This document shows, piece by piece, positions 63,872 through 64,000 of a stretch of DNA of 64,000 nucleotides. The stretch covers positions 66,501,583 through 66,565,582 of the forward strand of contig OY755046.1 of NCBI GenBank assembly GCA_963576565.1, read 5' to 3'. A model generated the notes under the pieces. The model was not told where the DNA came from, ran no database searches, and worked only from the letters and a program-made list of their open reading frames with translations. How positions within the stretch are numbered: position 1 is the first letter of the stretch; each line of letters begins with the position of its first letter. This stretch comes from Aspidapion aeneum. Lineage: Eukaryota > Arthropoda > Insecta > Coleoptera > Brentidae. The translations under genes were made by a program, and so were the position numbers.

Positions 63872-64000
63872 CGTCCGTAGTGTAGTGGTAGCAGTATTTG
63901 CTTCACACACCGGTGGTCCGGGTTCGATTCCTGGCTAGGTATAGTTTTTGCAAAGTCACTTGAATAACTTCTAATACGGGGTTCTATCGATTTCATGAAA
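63872..64000 (+). repeat. tRNA-derived SINE, cut by the window edge
   Basis: Head has an A-box-like tagtgtagtggtag (63878-63891) and B box GGTTCGATTCC (63921-63931) within a T arm that can pair (ccggg/cctgg). The region resembles a Val-type tRNA with a CAC loop, but the anticodon stem does not pair, so it is a SINE head or tRNA pseudogene. The body continues past the window. Confidence 0.55.

Noticed and set aside
63872..63945. Functional tRNA gene
   Set aside because: The T arm and both boxes are present but the anticodon stem does not pair, so a SINE head or pseudogene is more likely.

Overview
The window is eukaryotic, almost certainly insect, nuclear DNA. It is AT-rich and has GT-AG introns, tRNA-derived SINE heads, and remnants of RTE-, Jockey-, CR1- and Penelope-type retroelements. 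It also carries mariner, hAT, THAP and Crypton-like tyrosine-recombinase pieces and a 10-bp minisatellite built on TTAGG. A beetle is my guess, with low confidence. Almost every long open frame comes from a repeat or a transposon, not a host gene.

The one convincing host gene is on the + strand from 30101 to 58580, split into seven small exons. I found it by joining short frames bounded by good acceptors and donors. All six junctions keep phase, including two codons that are split across introns (exon 1/2 and exon 6/7). The predicted protein has about 328 residues: one transmembrane helix near the N terminus, an acidic Tyr-Glu-Thr-rich linker, a basic region and an Asn-rich tail. I do not recognise the family. 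Its introns hold most of the mobile DNA from 30 to 58 kb. The end of its last exon has been amplified downstream as a decayed tandem array (about 58.4-62.3 kb). Two weaker candidate exons lie at 6003-6104 (+, NLS-like and KEN motifs) and 1124-1273 (-).

Layout. 0-3 kb: LINE endonuclease piece, inverted-repeat elements, SINE, RNase H-bearing LINE tail. 3-12 kb: mostly AT-rich DNA, the TTAGGTTGGG array, GGCGCC-rich inverted-repeat element, CTTTTT array, and two copies of a 1.1-1.2 kb terminal-inverted-repeat (TIR) element. 12-20 kb: (GACA)n elements ending in a recurrent hairpin, RTE reverse transcriptase, foldback element, hAT piece. 20-27 kb: nested inverted-repeat elements and three RTE-like fragments. 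27-34 kb: GC-rich hairpins, a duplicated hairpin unit, tyrosine-recombinase pieces, and exon 1 of the host gene. 34-39 kb: exon 2, a 3.5 kb inverted-repeat complex, a Penelope element, exon 3. 39-49 kb: 90-bp repeats, a hAT-related block interrupted by Jockey- and CR1-type LINE sequence and a solo LTR-like insertion. 49-58.6 kb: exons 4-7 with RTE, mariner and THAP pieces between them. 58.6-64 kb: tandem array, inverted recombinase copy, MITE, SINE.

The most interesting signal besides the host gene is the tyrosine-recombinase family. One nearly complete but broken gene (32.3-33.0 kb) and two near-identical 5' fragments in opposite orientation (29.3-29.9 and 62.9-63.4 kb) are each flanked by hairpins built from GTGCGGAAA or GTGCGTAAA motifs. 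This suggests a Crypton-like element family with structured ends.
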